Source: Falciphora oryzae
Lineage: Eukaryota > Ascomycota > Sordariomycetes > Magnaporthales > Magnaporthaceae
Reading direction: 5' to 3'
Assembly (NCBI GenBank): GCA_000733355.1
Contig: JNVV01000011.1
Coordinates: 672,679-736,678 of the forward strand
DNA length: 64,000 bases
Shown here: in pieces, positions 23,519-34,298 of the stretch
How the letters are laid out: each line of letters opens with the position of its first letter
How positions within the stretch are numbered: position 1 is the stretch's first letter
Notes under the pieces: generated by a model
What the model was told of the DNA's origin: nothing
What the model saw: only the letters and a program-made list of their open reading frames with translations
Databases searched by the model: none
Translations under genes and position numbers: made by a program

Positions 23519-23691
23519 GTTGAAAAGATAGCTAAAAACGAAAAAGTGGAAGGGAGCGGGAGTTCAGAAGTAGATTCGAAAGGTCCAATATCGTACATCC
23601 AGCCGGCCATCCAGGGTCCTATGCGTTCCTATAACCACCTAATTACTCCCTCTGCAACAATTCGTTTTCTTTTGTGATTCCTATTTTTATT

Positions 23692-23844
23692 NNNNNNNNN
23701 NNNNNNNNNNNNNNNNNNNNNNNNNNNNNNNNNNNNNNNNNNNNNNNNNNNNNNNNNNNNNNNNNNNNNNNNNNNNNNNNNNNNNNNNNNNNNNNNNNNN
23801 NNNNNNNNNNNNNNNNNNNNNNNNNNNNNNNNNNNNNNNNNNNN
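23692..23844. other. Assembly gap (153 Ns)
   Basis: Unknown bases. Both edges are pyrimidine-rich low-complexity sequence (CTATTTTTATT on the left, GTCCCTTTTCC on the right), which probably stopped the assembly. The true length may differ. Confidence 1.
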
Positions 23845-24593
23845 GTCCCTTTTCCTTCGAAATCCCTACTTGTTTTCCCCCTAGGCTCTAATTTATTTTT
23901 TCTTCCGTAATTCCTGAATCCTTTCCCCCTGGAATTCTTGTACCCCTTTCTCCTTTTAAATTGCTTTGGCTATCGGGCTTCGAAGCCCCCGTCGCTTGGC
24001 CTTGAAAGGTGCCAGAATAGCAAACTACTAGCCTAGGGGTAATGCCGTAAGAACCGCCTCTTTCATGATATTTGCCTTGGACAAGTCGATGTAATAATAT
24101 CCAAGGCTTATCACGGTTGTCCGACTCTGAATGCCCTGGTCACGACGGTCACGCACCACGCGCTTCTGTACTCACACATCATTATCGGCTGAGCCGGGTA
24201 TGGAACACTGCGGTCTCTATTTCGTTCGAGAGGAGAGGCGCCTGTGTACAGATATCTGACTTGGAACATATGTTTACTAGCCAGGGAACACTCCTCGCGG
24301 GGTTGAGCTCAACACATGGTTGGACCGACTAATCCTTGCCCATCCTCGCGAGATCCCAGGTCTCTAGCGCGTAGACTAGTCCCAGTCCGCCTATCTGTAG
24401 ATCCCACTCCACACCCGTAGGTCCTCGACATCACGGTCGACGAACCCTGAGCCTGAAGCAAATCTTCAATGCGTCCAAGGTTGTGTCAAGGATCCGTGCT
24501 TCGGCCCTGGCCTGCTGAGCGAGGTAAAACGTGTGTGTGCCTGAATATTTACTTGAGCCTCTAACCATGTTATAGTCCATCCTGCGTCCTCGT

Positions 24594-26393
24594 CTAGTCT
24601 ATTAGCCAGTCCTCTACCTCGATGCCCATGCTCCGACCCAGCGGACGGATAACATCCCAGCCAACGTTGGCCCTCCACCTGCCGCCGTGATCTGTCGGAT
24701 CACCTCCGCCGACACGCGCGAGCAGGCGCAAGCTTGACAGGGTGGCAGCGGCCATTGCGACGTCGCAATCCACGGTGCTTCCGGCGCCTTTTGCGTGATT
24801 CTCAATGTCCCGGCCGGCGCCCGCGGCCCACTCACTGCGCAGGGCGACGTAGATGGCTAGCATGCGCTCAAAGACAAAGGCATGAGCGCCGAGAAGCCTG
24901 CGAGCAATCTTGCGGTGCTTGCTCCGGGGCCCGCCGGTGCCGCCCGAGAGGCCGCCGCGGCGCCGACGTCGGCCGTGGTAATGGGTCGAGAAGAGAGTCA
25001 GGTCGTGCTTGGTCGCGTTGTGTGAGGCCAAATAGGCAGAAACCAGGAGCAGACGCGCCGTGGTCGGGAGCAGACTGGAGAGGTCCGTCGCCGCCGTCGG
25101 TTGCTCCGAGGTGGCGGTGGTGCCTCGGACCGAGACCTTCCTCTCCGCCGCTGTCGTCGTCATTGTCACAGCAGGAGTGCTGTCACTCTCCGACGGCTTG
25201 TCGCTGGTCCCGTTGCTAGTACCGTTGGCAAGGATGCTTCCTTCGTTGGCCGCTTCTGCTGCTTCTGCTGCCGGCGCCGGCTGATGCACTGCGGCGATGA
25301 TTCCTGGCGCCAGTATCCTCTCGTCCTGTAGATGAGCGCGGGCGGCAACCAGTAGCCTGGTGAGCTCGCGTGGACCGTGAGTTCCAGCGAGGATTGGGGC
25401 GGTAAAACGGGGCCAGAGGGTGAAGCAGGCCTGCTGGAGGGCGGGGAGGGTACGAGCAGCAGCCCTGCCGAGGGATTCATAGACTGGGCCGACGAACCGG
25501 GGCCAAAGGTCTGCGGCGGCGTCGGCAGCCAGGCCAGGGACGGGAGGCGGCGGGGAAGCAGAGAGTATCTCGATGAACTCGGCCTTGGTGTAGTTCGGGA
25601 AGTGTAGATGCGGCACCATTGCCGTCTTGAGCGCGCTGGGCGGGGGACATGTCATTATGAAGATGGTTGTGAGGTTTGGTATCTAAAAGGCAAAGGGGCA
25701 GAGGAGAGCCAGTCAGCATGAGTCCCAAGACCCTGGAACGGAGGAGGAGCCGGGTTCTTCTCACTATTTCGGACAGGCGGGCGAGGGCTGGAAGCATTGT
25801 TGGGGGAGCATCCCTCTGGCGGTCGATGCCGTCGAACACGAGCACGAATCTCCAGCTTATAGAGCTCGTCCTGGGCGTCTCGTCCACGTTGGAAACATCG
25901 GGGCCGCCGCCGCCACCTTTGATCATCTTGGCAAGCTCGACGGTCAGCTGCGAGAGGTTCTCACAGCGGCCTGCTGGTTCTGGCCAGCGCAGGGCAGCGG
26001 CGACCTTTGCGAGGGCGGTCTCGAGGAGGTGGCGGCCGGTGACGCACTCGGCGGAGCTCACGATGGCGTAGGCAAGGTCGGCGCCGTCCTCGGCCATGCG
26101 CTCAAGCACGGCCTCGGTAACAACGCTCTTGCCGGTCGCCTCGCTGCCGTGGACAACGAGGTTGCGGCAAGGGGCGGCATGGGGCTAGATGGGAGGGGGC
26201 CATGTCAGCAAGCGTGTGGATATAGAGACACAGACGGCGCGTGTACGGGGAGCGAAGCCCCCGAGAGCAGCGAGGAAGAACTCACATATAACAGCGTGGC
26301 CAGGGCTCGAATCTGAGGGTCGCGGCAGGGAAAGGACTGCGACAGAGCCGTGAAGACGAGCTCGTCGGGGAGGCTGAAGAGGGACGACGTCAT
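24594..26393 (-). CDS. ORC5: Origin recognition complex subunit 5
   Basis: Three exons on the minus strand, 26393-26286, 26184-25765 and 25682-24594, all phase 0, give 538 residues. Introns are 101 and 82 nt (donors GTGAGT and GTGAGA; acceptors CTAG and TTTTAG; CTGAC in intron 2). The start segment LFSLPDELV and CRDPQIRALATLLY lead into a AAA+ domain. Walker A is GSEATGKS (residues 49-56) and Walker B is FVLVFDGID (149-157). After intron 2 come FPNYTKAEFIEIL and the helical C-terminal region ending GIEVEDWLID. Orc5 is part of the six-subunit ATPase that marks replication origins and loads MCM; it binds ATP but is not thought to hydrolyse it. An NLVVHGSEATG stretch is typical of the subunit. 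Long Ala/Gly-rich and basic insertions near residues 330-430 are probably loops. Confidence 0.93.
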
Positions 26394-27027
26394 AGCTTTG
26401 GATGGAATACTGTCGATTGAGTGCCGTCGGATGTTGTTGCCCAAGCTGTGGTGGTTTCCTTCCATCACAGCGCGCCGACGCGTCACTCTCAATGGATTGA
26501 TTGGAGTCGAGTGCTCACTGGGGTGTTGCCTGTTGTTCAAGCGCGCCGTGCAGCCCCCTGTGTGGACCCACTCTTCAGGCCCGTTGTGTCGGGACCATTA
26601 GGATGGGAGCTGAAGCAGCCTCGTCAAGGTGGCTCGTAGCACGGAAGGGAAATAGGAAGGGAAATAATGGAGGGCCATCTTTTTTTTTTTGTCGTAAACG
26701 AAGCAGCCTAGCCTAGCTGACTTTGCTTACATCTACGCTTCTCGAAACAGCATCTCCCATCACCCCGGGCATTTGCACGCGGAGGAAAAGATACCATGGA
26801 TCGATTTACACCTGCCTCTAGCCCCTGGGTCCTGCAAATAGAACCTTCATGTTGCCTACACTGTGTAGCGAGGCGTCCGCGAATGGGATCTGGTCCTCCC
26901 GCTGACAACCAACATAGACACCCAAATGGGGTTAGGTAGGTAGTTGCCACATTTGGAGAGCAGGGACAGACTAGTCTAGGCTAGGCTACATCGCAAGGAG
27001 GGGGTGATTCGAAGCTGTCACTGCAGG
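26394..27027. promoter_or_regulatory. Shared divergent promoter interval of ORC5 and the Zn2Cys6 gene
   Basis: 634 bp separate the two start codons, so both promoters must overlap or lie back to back. A T-rich tract (about 26680) and TAGG/CCTA words are present. I identify no specific factor site. Confidence 0.5.
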
Positions 27028-28689
27028 ATGACGCCAGCAGCCGCCCAAACCGCCTCGGCTTTTTCTCCCTGTCTTCCCAGCGGATTCTTATACAACAACT
27101 ATCCTGAACACACCCGACACAGGATCAGTGGGCTCCGCGCGGACAACAAGGCCATGCCGGACGACACGGCGGCGGGTTTGCAGGCGCCGGCCGACAAGCC
27201 CTACCACGCAAAACGCCCCCATCGCAAGTCCAGGGCCGGCTGCATCAACTGTAAGCAGCGTCGCGTCAAGTGCTCCGAGGACAAGCCGTGCTGTAGGGCC
27301 TGCACCCTGCGCAAGGAGGACTGCCGATACCCACCGGCCGCCTCCAGCGACGCCACCGGCCCCCGTCGCGGGACCAGCAGCGCTCGCTCTGAAGGTGACG
27401 ACTCCTTGCCCGTCCGGCCCCAGGAGCGTACAGCAGCGGGCGCCCTCGTCAGCCCCCCTGAGAGCCCCGCCGTCAGCGGCCTTGACTCGGACGGCTGGGA
27501 GGTGATCGCCTGGGAGCCCGAGCTAGCCCCCGCGCCAGCCCCTGTCTTTGAGCTCATGCCCCCTGCCACATACGCTTCCGACGTCGCCGATATGAAGCTG
27601 ATGTGGTTTTACAACATCAGGGCAGTATGTGCCCGCCGAAGACGATAACCTCTGTGTGACTTTGTGAACTGAAGAATTGATACAATATAGTTCACTTCCT
27701 TCTCTGTCGAAGCTGGCCATTCTCCGCACGTCAAGAACATGTTGACGGTCACAATACCACAGTATGCTCTCGGCAGCCCCTTTCTCCTGAATGCGTTGCT
27801 AGGCGTCTCGGCCTTCCAAATGGGCGCCGAGTCCGGCGACAAGATCCCCGAGTCCCGCATCATGGCGTATCGCACGAAGGCGGTCCAGGGCTACAGGCGC
27901 GCCGTCGTCGAGGCCCGGCCCGAAACCTTCCCCGCCCTCATCGTCTGCTCGTTCTTCCTCTGCGTCCTCTCCAGCCAGGACTTCCGCGAGCCCGACGCCA
28001 AGCCGCTCTTCATCGTCGACTGGATCGTCGTCTGGAGGGGCATCGGCCTCATGGCCGAGCTAGTCACCCGCAAGACCCTTGTCGACACGGGCCTGTTCAT
28101 GCTCTTCTCAAGGCCGCGCACCGACCGCGACGAGGCCGCCTTGCATACCCCCGGGAACCTCCTCTTCATGGTCGCCTCTATCGCCGATGACGACCCGGAC
28201 CACGAGTTCCGTGATTCCTACTACGACGCCATCAAGGTCCTGGGCGCCCTCTACATGGACCTTAAGGGCGGCTACGGGCCCGTCTTGGAGCTGCGCATCA
28301 TCACATTCTTCACCTTCCTGCCCCGCCCCTTCATCGAGGCCGCCAGGCTCAGGCGGCCTCGCGCCCTCGTCATCATCGCGTACTGGCTCGCCTTCTCCAA
28401 GCTCTCGCGCGTGTGGTGGATGCAAGGCATCGCCAGGAACGAGATCGACCACATCAACCGTCACGTCGGCGACGAGTGGGCGGCGGTCATGCAGGTGCCG
28501 CTCGCCGCGAACAAGCTCGACCACGCAACCGAGATCGGCCGGCTCCTCCTCGGCAACCATGCCTGGACCCCGGTTGAGTACTCCCTTTCCGACCTGGCTG
28601 CTGAGAAGAGTCTGAATCTCGTCTACGACGACGGCGGGTTGGCGATTGACGTGCTGGCTCTCCGCCGTTTCGGCGACGGGCCGGGCTGA
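27028..28689 (+). CDS. Zn2Cys6 transcription factor, Upc2/sterol-regulator-like layout
   Basis: Exons 27028-27624 and 27691-28689 (66-nt intron, GTATGT donor, AATATAG acceptor) give 531 residues; an internal ATG at 27154 could instead start a 489-residue form. The binuclear zinc cluster is at about residues 71-98: [11 protein letters not shown], then C, CRAC and DC, preceded by basic [10 protein letters not shown]. Nuclear fungal regulators of this class bind CGG-type half sites. The intron joins FYNIRA to [10 protein letters not shown] and the helical block [20 protein letters not shown], a segment common in Upc2-like members of the family. There is no pathway gene beside it, so its regulon cannot be guessed. 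The frame upstream of 27028 lacks another ATG. Confidence 0.9.
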
Positions 28690-29427
28690 CCGGCAACAAG
28701 TTTAAAGTGCACTATATGGTAGCGACTTTTAGCAATGGCTAAGGTGTACACGAAGGACAGGGGGTAATATGCCCTCAACTTAGAAATGGCACGGTGCTGC
28801 CTGAGCGGAAGTGCTAGTTACTTCCGTCCGGGGAGCTCTTCCATTTTGGGAAGTTGGTGGTTGTTAGAGGTACAGATATTTCTGTTCGGCTTCTCTGGAA
28901 ATTTTACATTGCATTTTTTTCTCTTTCATCTTAGAACAACCCCTATCAGGACATCTGTCTGGCGGCAACGCGGTGCAACCTCATATTTCAGTTCCTTCTA
29001 ACTGTCATTTCTCCGAGCGGGACAATCATCTGTGAAGTTCTCGCGGGGGCGCGCGTTGTCTTGCCGATGTCACCTTCACCTCCCGCCGAAATTCACACGT
29101 CGTCCTGACCCAACCCTCAAATCCCGCCCAGCCCCAAGACATACCCCAAGGCTTCACATCACAGGTGCGGGCACATACTGCAATCCTATATGCATCCAAG
29201 ACATACCCCAAGGCTTCACATCACAGGTGCGGGCACATGCTGCAATCCTATATGCATCCAAGACGTCCGTAAGTGAACCCAGCTATCTACATATTGTTAT
29301 CACGTACTAGCCTGGTCCTAACGCCCTCTACGAAGCTTGATATCACGAACCCCAACCCTGTCCTGACCGCGGATCGAAAAATAATGGGGTCATAAGAGCA
29401 CGGAAGAACTCGAAAGGTGACGAGAAC
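28690..29427. other. Left edge of the transposon island
   Basis: No gene seen. The segment ends in the 62-bp tandem repeat and the leader of the decayed retroelement frame. GGTGACGAGAAC just before the ATG at 29428 resembles GGTGGCGAGAAC near 33474, so related leader sequence may occur twice. Confidence 0.35.
29134..29264 (+). repeat. 62-bp tandem duplication
   Basis: Units 29134-29195 and 29196-29257 are identical except for one base (CACATACTG versus CACATGCTG), followed by the first seven bases of a third unit. The near identity implies recent origin. Confidence 0.95.
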
Positions 29428-29766
29428 ATGATCCCCTTTCGTAAACGAGCTCCTCAAGGAGGCGTTCCCTTCGACGATGAACCCTTTGACCCAAGCGATT
29501 CCCATGACGACTCCTCCTCCTACTCCGAAGCAATCACCGGGCCGACCTTCGTTCCTAACTTCGACGGGAGCGAACCAGACTCCGAATGGCACGATGATTT
29601 CTCGGAAGCCGACGAGGGAGCCGACTACAGTGATCTCGCTGAAAAGGAGAAATGACTGAGGACCCGACCGAATTGGAGCGCAGCCTCACCCTCGGCAAAG
29701 ACGAAGACGGGAATCGGAGTATCTTCTTCAAGCAGCGGAGTGGCCTGAAGCAGAAAATTGACCCGC
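29428..29766 (+). pseudogene. Decayed retroelement frame, 5' part (acidic gag-like)
   Basis: Two overlapping short frames (29428-29655 and 29652 onward) encode an acidic Asp/Ser/Glu-rich stretch and then a charged stretch (TEDPTELERSLTLGKDEDG). The second frame runs into solo LTR A, so the LTR landed in older element DNA. Assignment to a retroelement rests on linkage to the integrase remnant 2.4 kb downstream, not on a gag motif. Confidence 0.4.
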
Positions 29767-30025
29767 TGTTGGTAGGAGTTGGTACTCCTGTTGGCCCCAA
29801 TGGGGGCCGGGCACGGAGATCTCCCAGGAGTGACGAACACGGATCCTAACAGTTGGTTGGATCCTCTATTGTGCGCGTGAAGAGGTAAGGGATCTATCTG
29901 TTAGAAGGGAGGGCAACCAAGCTCTTTATATACATTGCCAACAGGGCTTGGCCCTCCCAAGCCTTCCAGGCTTCCAGATCCCTTAAGTGCATGCGCCAGA
30001 ATAATGCTGGAATAATAATCCAACA
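29767..30025 (+). mobile_element. Solo LTR A (family 1)
   Basis: Starts TGTTGGTAGGAG and ends AATCCAACA, the TG...CA ends of an LTR, with TGTTGG/CCAACA terminal inverted hexamers. The flanks are CCCGC (29762-29766) and CCCAC (30026-30030), an imperfect 5-bp target duplication. The first 110 bp are almost identical to LTR B. No internal element region follows on either side that would pair it with a second LTR as a full element. Confidence 0.8.
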
Positions 30026-31768
30026 CCCACAGTCTCTCAGACGGGCTGACCCTGAGCGAACACCTACCGGTGGGGAACATGTGCGCTATATCAGGTATCC
30101 CGATGTCCCGGGTCGAGGACGCCATTTTTGTTATACTGCTAGCGTCCCGATTCGAAAATGACTTCCACCAGGGAGAGGGCCGGGAGGTCCTGGTGCAGCT
30201 GTGGCCTAAGGTCTCAACAGAGAAGAAGCGGCTCCTCACCCACATCTAGACGAACGACCCGTTTCCGGACATGAGGGACCCCTCGGTCATCTGGGCAGCA
30301 GACACCAAAGCCAGAGCACGCCACGAAAGCCGCCCTATCAGGGAATATCAGCTGGACGCCATCTATTCAGTCCTGGAGGCGGCGTGCACTTAAAATGCAT
30401 AAAATCCCCCGGCAAAAAACAGGCGAGCTCAGATGCGATACCGCATCACCCGCTCTATGAATACATGGTGAAGTCCCTAAAGTGCCAGCACAAGTGGTTT
30501 GAGGGCGCGGGTCCTGCTATCCCGCCCGGTCAGCCCATAGGACCAGCTCTATACAAAGAGCGATTTGCCGCAACGGGAAGACTATGTTCTCTGGCTTCTC
30601 AAGCACAACTTAACCGCATCAGGATATATGCGGCAGCGCTGAGGATTATTTACCCGGGACGAGAGTTTCCCGTCCTCCACCGGGCCCGTATAGCGGCCCA
30701 TGTCCACACCCTCGCGCTCGAGATCCGCACCTACCGTGCGCTGGTTGTTGATCCAGATGTGGCTTGTGGGGGAATCTGGGTGCCCGCTTACTTCCCGCCT
30801 CCCTGGGAATTCTACATCACCTGTGGTATGTGGGGGGTCAAGTGTGCGCGCCCTGTCATGGGCGCCAGTTAGGCCTGGTATTTGCCGGGTGCCGACTGTC
30901 CCGCCGAGAACTATGTTCCAGGCATGGTCGACCGAGCGCACTTTTACAGCGAGAATACGCCCAGAGACCGGCAGTGGGATGCCGGAAGCCATGGTCCAAG
31001 GAAGCACCCCGACACCGTTGACCCCTTGATCAAGGAACCGGAAGAGGATAACACCAACATGATCGAAAGCTACACATCCATCCGACCGTTTCTACCCCGG
31101 CACAAGAGGAAGGAAATGGACACTTGGTTTCGCATCCTGACTCACAGCACGGCTGAGGACTTTGACGAGTTCCGAACTCGCACCTACACTGAGCAAACTC
31201 ATCCGTGTACCGTGACCAAGATCGGGTTTATTCGTTCAATGATATCCTAGGCGAGGGAGCGGATTACACGCCTGAGCGCCCAGACGAGGAGGAATCTGCT
31301 ACCCGCAAGCGGCCTGCATTTGAGGAGCTTCCTGCTGAACCCTTTAAGCGCAACAAGGGGACGGCAGCCGACCTCGCTCCTCAAGTCGACCCTGCTCCTG
31401 AAGTCGGCCCTGCTCCCGAAGTCGGCCCTGCTCCTAAAGCTGGTCCTGCCCCAGCCGCTTCTGCTGCCCTATGAGGTTCTACACCTCAAGCCAGTCCTGC
31501 TCACCAAGCCAGCCCTGCTCACCAAGCCAGCCCTGACATCTCCCAGGTTGCCGATGGCGACTTTAAACCGTGGAGGGCCATGTGGCTGATGGGAGTCCAG
31601 GAGAAGGGCCAGCCCAAAGTTCTTAAACGACTTATTACTGACCATGTTGATAAGATCATGACAAGGAACAAGGTGGAGCGGGCGGGCATATGTCTGACCA
31701 AAGCAAAGGAACCGTGGGCGAGATTTGCCTCCCCGGATTGGGATCAGTCAAAGATCTGGGACTACTAA
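30026..31768 (+). pseudogene. Decayed retroelement frame, middle part
   Basis: A series of open blocks in shifting frames: 30037-30246 (VEDAIFVILLASRFENDF, ending at TAG), 30384-30872, 30882-31250 and 31205-31474, then a block ending in DQSKIWDY at 31768. The block near 31376-31470 carries PAPEVG repeats (18-bp unit). Frameshifts and stops separate the blocks, so no intact protein is made. I see no reverse transcriptase motif (no YxDD box). Domain identity is unknown; the position suggests gag and linker material of the same element as the integrase remnant. Confidence 0.4.
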
Positions 31769-32138
31769 GCAGGGAGATGTTGTTATGAGCACTCCAACTT
31801 CTTTTCACCATGACTTTTCCGTACTGGGATCTGGTAATTCGTATTCTCATTGCTCCCTTTCTGTTTAGGAGAGCACTGCTTTATAGCCGGGCACCATGAC
31901 AGTCTTTTCTTGTGTTTCTCCATTTTAACTCTTCCTTCTTGTTTCTTCTTCTTCCTTGCACTTTGCCTACATTCATCTTTCCCTGTTTCGACTATTACGG
32001 CCACGACTCAGAGATCCTGGAAATACTGTACGAGGGCCCGATGGGGTTCGAGGAGGGCTTTCTGGAAGCTTACAAGGCTGCAAATTAAAGCTACGGTTTT
32101 TTTTTTCTTTGCCAAGCTGGTCCGCACGCATTTAATGT
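31769..32138. other. Linker within the decayed element
   Basis: Pyrimidine-rich and broken frames, with a T/C tract at 32097-32112. No domain seen. The region where reverse transcriptase and RNase H would be expected in a Gypsy element is absent or unrecognisable. Confidence 0.35.
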
Positions 32139-33037
32139 ACGAATAAATCGGACCTGGCAAAGGCATGTGTCGAGGCGGACGCATTGACTGTAGCCCAGGC
32201 TTGGATCAAGGAATGGGCTCCCATCTTCGGCCGGCCAGACGCCGTATACTGCGACAACGGTCCACATTTCGCGAATATGGTTGTCAGGGCTATGTTTGAG
32301 AGTCACGGGACGCACATGAGCAACGGACCGGTGTACCGCCCTCAGAGCGTTGGGTTGGCCGAGGTGGTACAGCTGATCAAGCAGCCTTGTGAAATGGGGA
32401 TATGCCCTGACGGGAGAGAAGAGGACGAAATGACACCTGGCGCTGCCGTCGGTTATGCCGAGCATTAACTTCAGGTTTATACCGGCCCCGAATTCCCTAC
32501 CTGCTTAGATTATGTTGGGTTTTACCCTATTGCATTTGCCCATTGACGAGGAACTGGTCGACATCGACCTAATAGGAGAACTTGAGGACACTTTCTTTGT
32601 CCCTGAAATCCAAGGGCAAGCCTTCGAGGACTCGAGGGAGGAGCTGCGAGACGCACTGTCTTAGCCTTTTGCCGTGGAGGGGGATCCCAGAGATCAGTAT
32701 CCAACTTTATCTGAGGGTACCTTGGTGCTCGAGAGGTTGGATAAGAAGGGAGAGAGCTCCAACAAGTCTAACTCGAAGTGGATTTTAAAACCTCGCGTGG
32801 TTGTGGGGCACGTCAAGAATCCCCCATCTCATATCTGGATCAAGAACCAAGCCGCGCCAGTGGGACCAAACAATACGCAAGATTCACATCTACGACCTTA
32901 AACCAGTGGTTGACGCCCCAAAACGCCGACATCCTCGAAATCTGTTCGATCCGACGCAAGCTGACGGGTCTCGATCCCTTCAGCCATCTCAGGACTACTG
33001 GGCAGGTCGTGAGCTCCATCTGGCAGCAGGTCCTTCC
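32139..33037 (+). pseudogene. Gypsy-type integrase core remnant and C-terminal tail
   Basis: Translation around 32184-32465 shows the second half of an rve integrase core: AVYCDNGPHF (second catalytic Asp), then PVYRPQSVGLAEVVQLIKQ, where the Glu fits the third catalytic residue. The first Asp region is missing upstream. Stops at 32466 and further on break the frame. Blocks at 32674-32901 and 32801-33030 read like the integrase C-terminal tail (EGTLVLERLDKKG, KWILKPRVVVG). The remnant ends where solo LTR C is inserted. The element is dead: truncated, frameshifted and without recognisable reverse transcriptase. Confidence 0.65.
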
Positions 33038-33435
33038 TGTTGGTAGGAGTAGGTACTCCTGTAGGCACGGAGATCTCCAAACAGGGTGAACAACGATCCT
33101 TTATATCAGAGGATCGATCTATTATTGTGCACGAAGAGGAAAGGATCTAACTGCCAAAGAGGGAGCAAGAGGGAGGATATATATGTTGAGTTTCAATCTG
33201 GCCACGGCACATTGAAAAATGTAGCCGACTACATTAGCAATGCAGTCCAGGGGCTATTATATAGCCTGTTATTAACAATATATACACGTTCTGGATCGGC
33301 CAAAGGCCGTTCCCCTGCTTCCCAACCTCCCAGGCCCTCGGGCCCTCAGATCCCGTGATCAGAGACCACGGGACCGGACGATCCAGACCTCTCTGTATCT
33401 TACCGATTGCCTGCGCCGGTCAACGCAATCCAACA
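33038..33435 (+). mobile_element. Solo LTR C (family 1, divergent)
   Basis: Starts TGTTGGTAGGAGTAGG and ends GCAATCCAACA. A perfect 5-bp target duplication CTTCC flanks it (33033-33037 and 33436-33440). It shares the start and end words with LTRs A and B but is longer (398 bp) and diverged, so it is probably an older or sub-family insertion. Confidence 0.85.
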
Positions 33436-34070
33436 CTTCCCTCTAATACCTTCCCACCATTCTTTACAATTTTGGGTGGCGAGAACTTTTTTTGGTGACG
33501 ATTAGCACGGAGCACCCGGTGGTTTATCAAAAGGAATTCGAGTTTCGTTCATGTCCTTTTTACCCCCTAATTTCCCACTAATTCAACCACCACCCTACTC
33601 ATCCACAAACATCCCAAGCCCAGACCCCAGCACAATATCGCCCAATTCAGCAGAACGTTGAGAAGAGACCTGAGCCGACATGCCTGCGGTGCAGGCGGTA
33701 CACTTCCCTTGAAGATTTCTTTCCTTAACCTTGATTATTTCCACATAACCGCACTCGCGCACCTATGGTTTGAGGACGCCGAACGGTCATCATGTCGGAG
33801 GACCACGACCTGGAGGCCCAGGAGGTGGGCAGCATAATTGAGGCGCAGTCGGAAGACGTCAGCAAAGACAGCGGCAAAGCTCGGAAGTATCGCTCTCGAG
33901 GCATCACTGGCAGCATCTTCAGCACGGAAAACAGCTTCAGGCGGCCCGACGGCACTTTGGACGTGCGTGTTCGATGTTATGCCCTCGAGGGAGTTATTCT
34001 ACGGAGAACGCTTTCGAGTCAACGAGTTCGATGCCATTAAGACGGTGGGGGGTTCTGAGAAAGAGGGGGG
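33436..34070. other. Short sequence between LTR C and inverted-repeat element copy B
   Basis: A translation around 33640-33730 contains CLRCRRYTSLEDFF, a lone CxxC pair. An ATG frame of 82 codons lies at 33792-34040. Neither is convincing as a functional gene. Confidence 0.3.
33792..34040 (+). CDS. Orphan 82-codon frame, doubtful
   Basis: The ATG at 33792 (context TCATCATGTC) opens a charged translation (SEDHDLEAQEVGS, then RKYRSRGITGSIF) with normal-looking codon use. A GTGCGT donor-like site near 33963 could make it the first exon of a gene later broken by the element at 34071. No homologous family recognised. Equally likely a relic of the retroelement island. Confidence 0.25.
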   Translation: MSEDHDLEAQEVGSIIEAQSEDVSKDSGKARKYRSRGITGSIFSTENSFRRPDGTLDVRVRCYALEGVILRRTLSSQRVRCH

Positions 34071-34282
34071 CACGATGCCTAAATAAAAGTCTGCAGTTCT
34101 AACAACGCCGCAGTTGGAACCCCTATCCTAATTTTTCCTATTCCCTTTCCTATATCCCTTCCTTTTTCCTTTTTCCTTTCCTTTTCCTATATCCCTTTCC
34201 TTTTTTTCTTGTGCCCTTCCCTTTTCCCGAACTGGTAAGGTGGTGCCAGGTGCCAGGTGCCGATAATATTTTAGAGACCGTG
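34071..34282 (+). mobile_element. Candidate non-autonomous inverted-repeat element, copy B
   Basis: 212 bp with ends CACGATGCCTAAAT and, on the opposite strand, CACGGTCTCTAAAAT. It aligns to 20436-20705 in reverse, including the TCTGCAGTTCTAACAACG and GGTGCCAGGTGCCAGG words. GGGGG flanks both sides (34066-34070 and 34283-34287). The interior is a pyrimidine tract built from TTTCCTATATCCC-like words. Confidence 0.7.
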
Positions 34283-34298
34283 GGGGGCTGAGCCCAGG

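Larger units (their letters stand above)
23139..24593. other. Convergent intergenic region, low complexity and assembly gap
   Basis: Between the 3' ends of SF3B2 and ORC5. It contains a TTCCTG hexamer array, an N gap and pyrimidine-rich flanks of the gap (23640-23691 and 23845-23965). 24000-24590 is unique-looking sequence with no supported gene. Confidence 0.6.

Noticed and set aside
27004..27027. GTG start for the Zn2Cys6 gene
   Set aside because: Not an ATG; the ATG at 27028 or 27154 is preferred.
27028..28689. Regulator of a secondary-metabolite cluster
   Set aside because: Neighbours are ORC5 and transposons; no synthase, P450 or transporter cluster is present.
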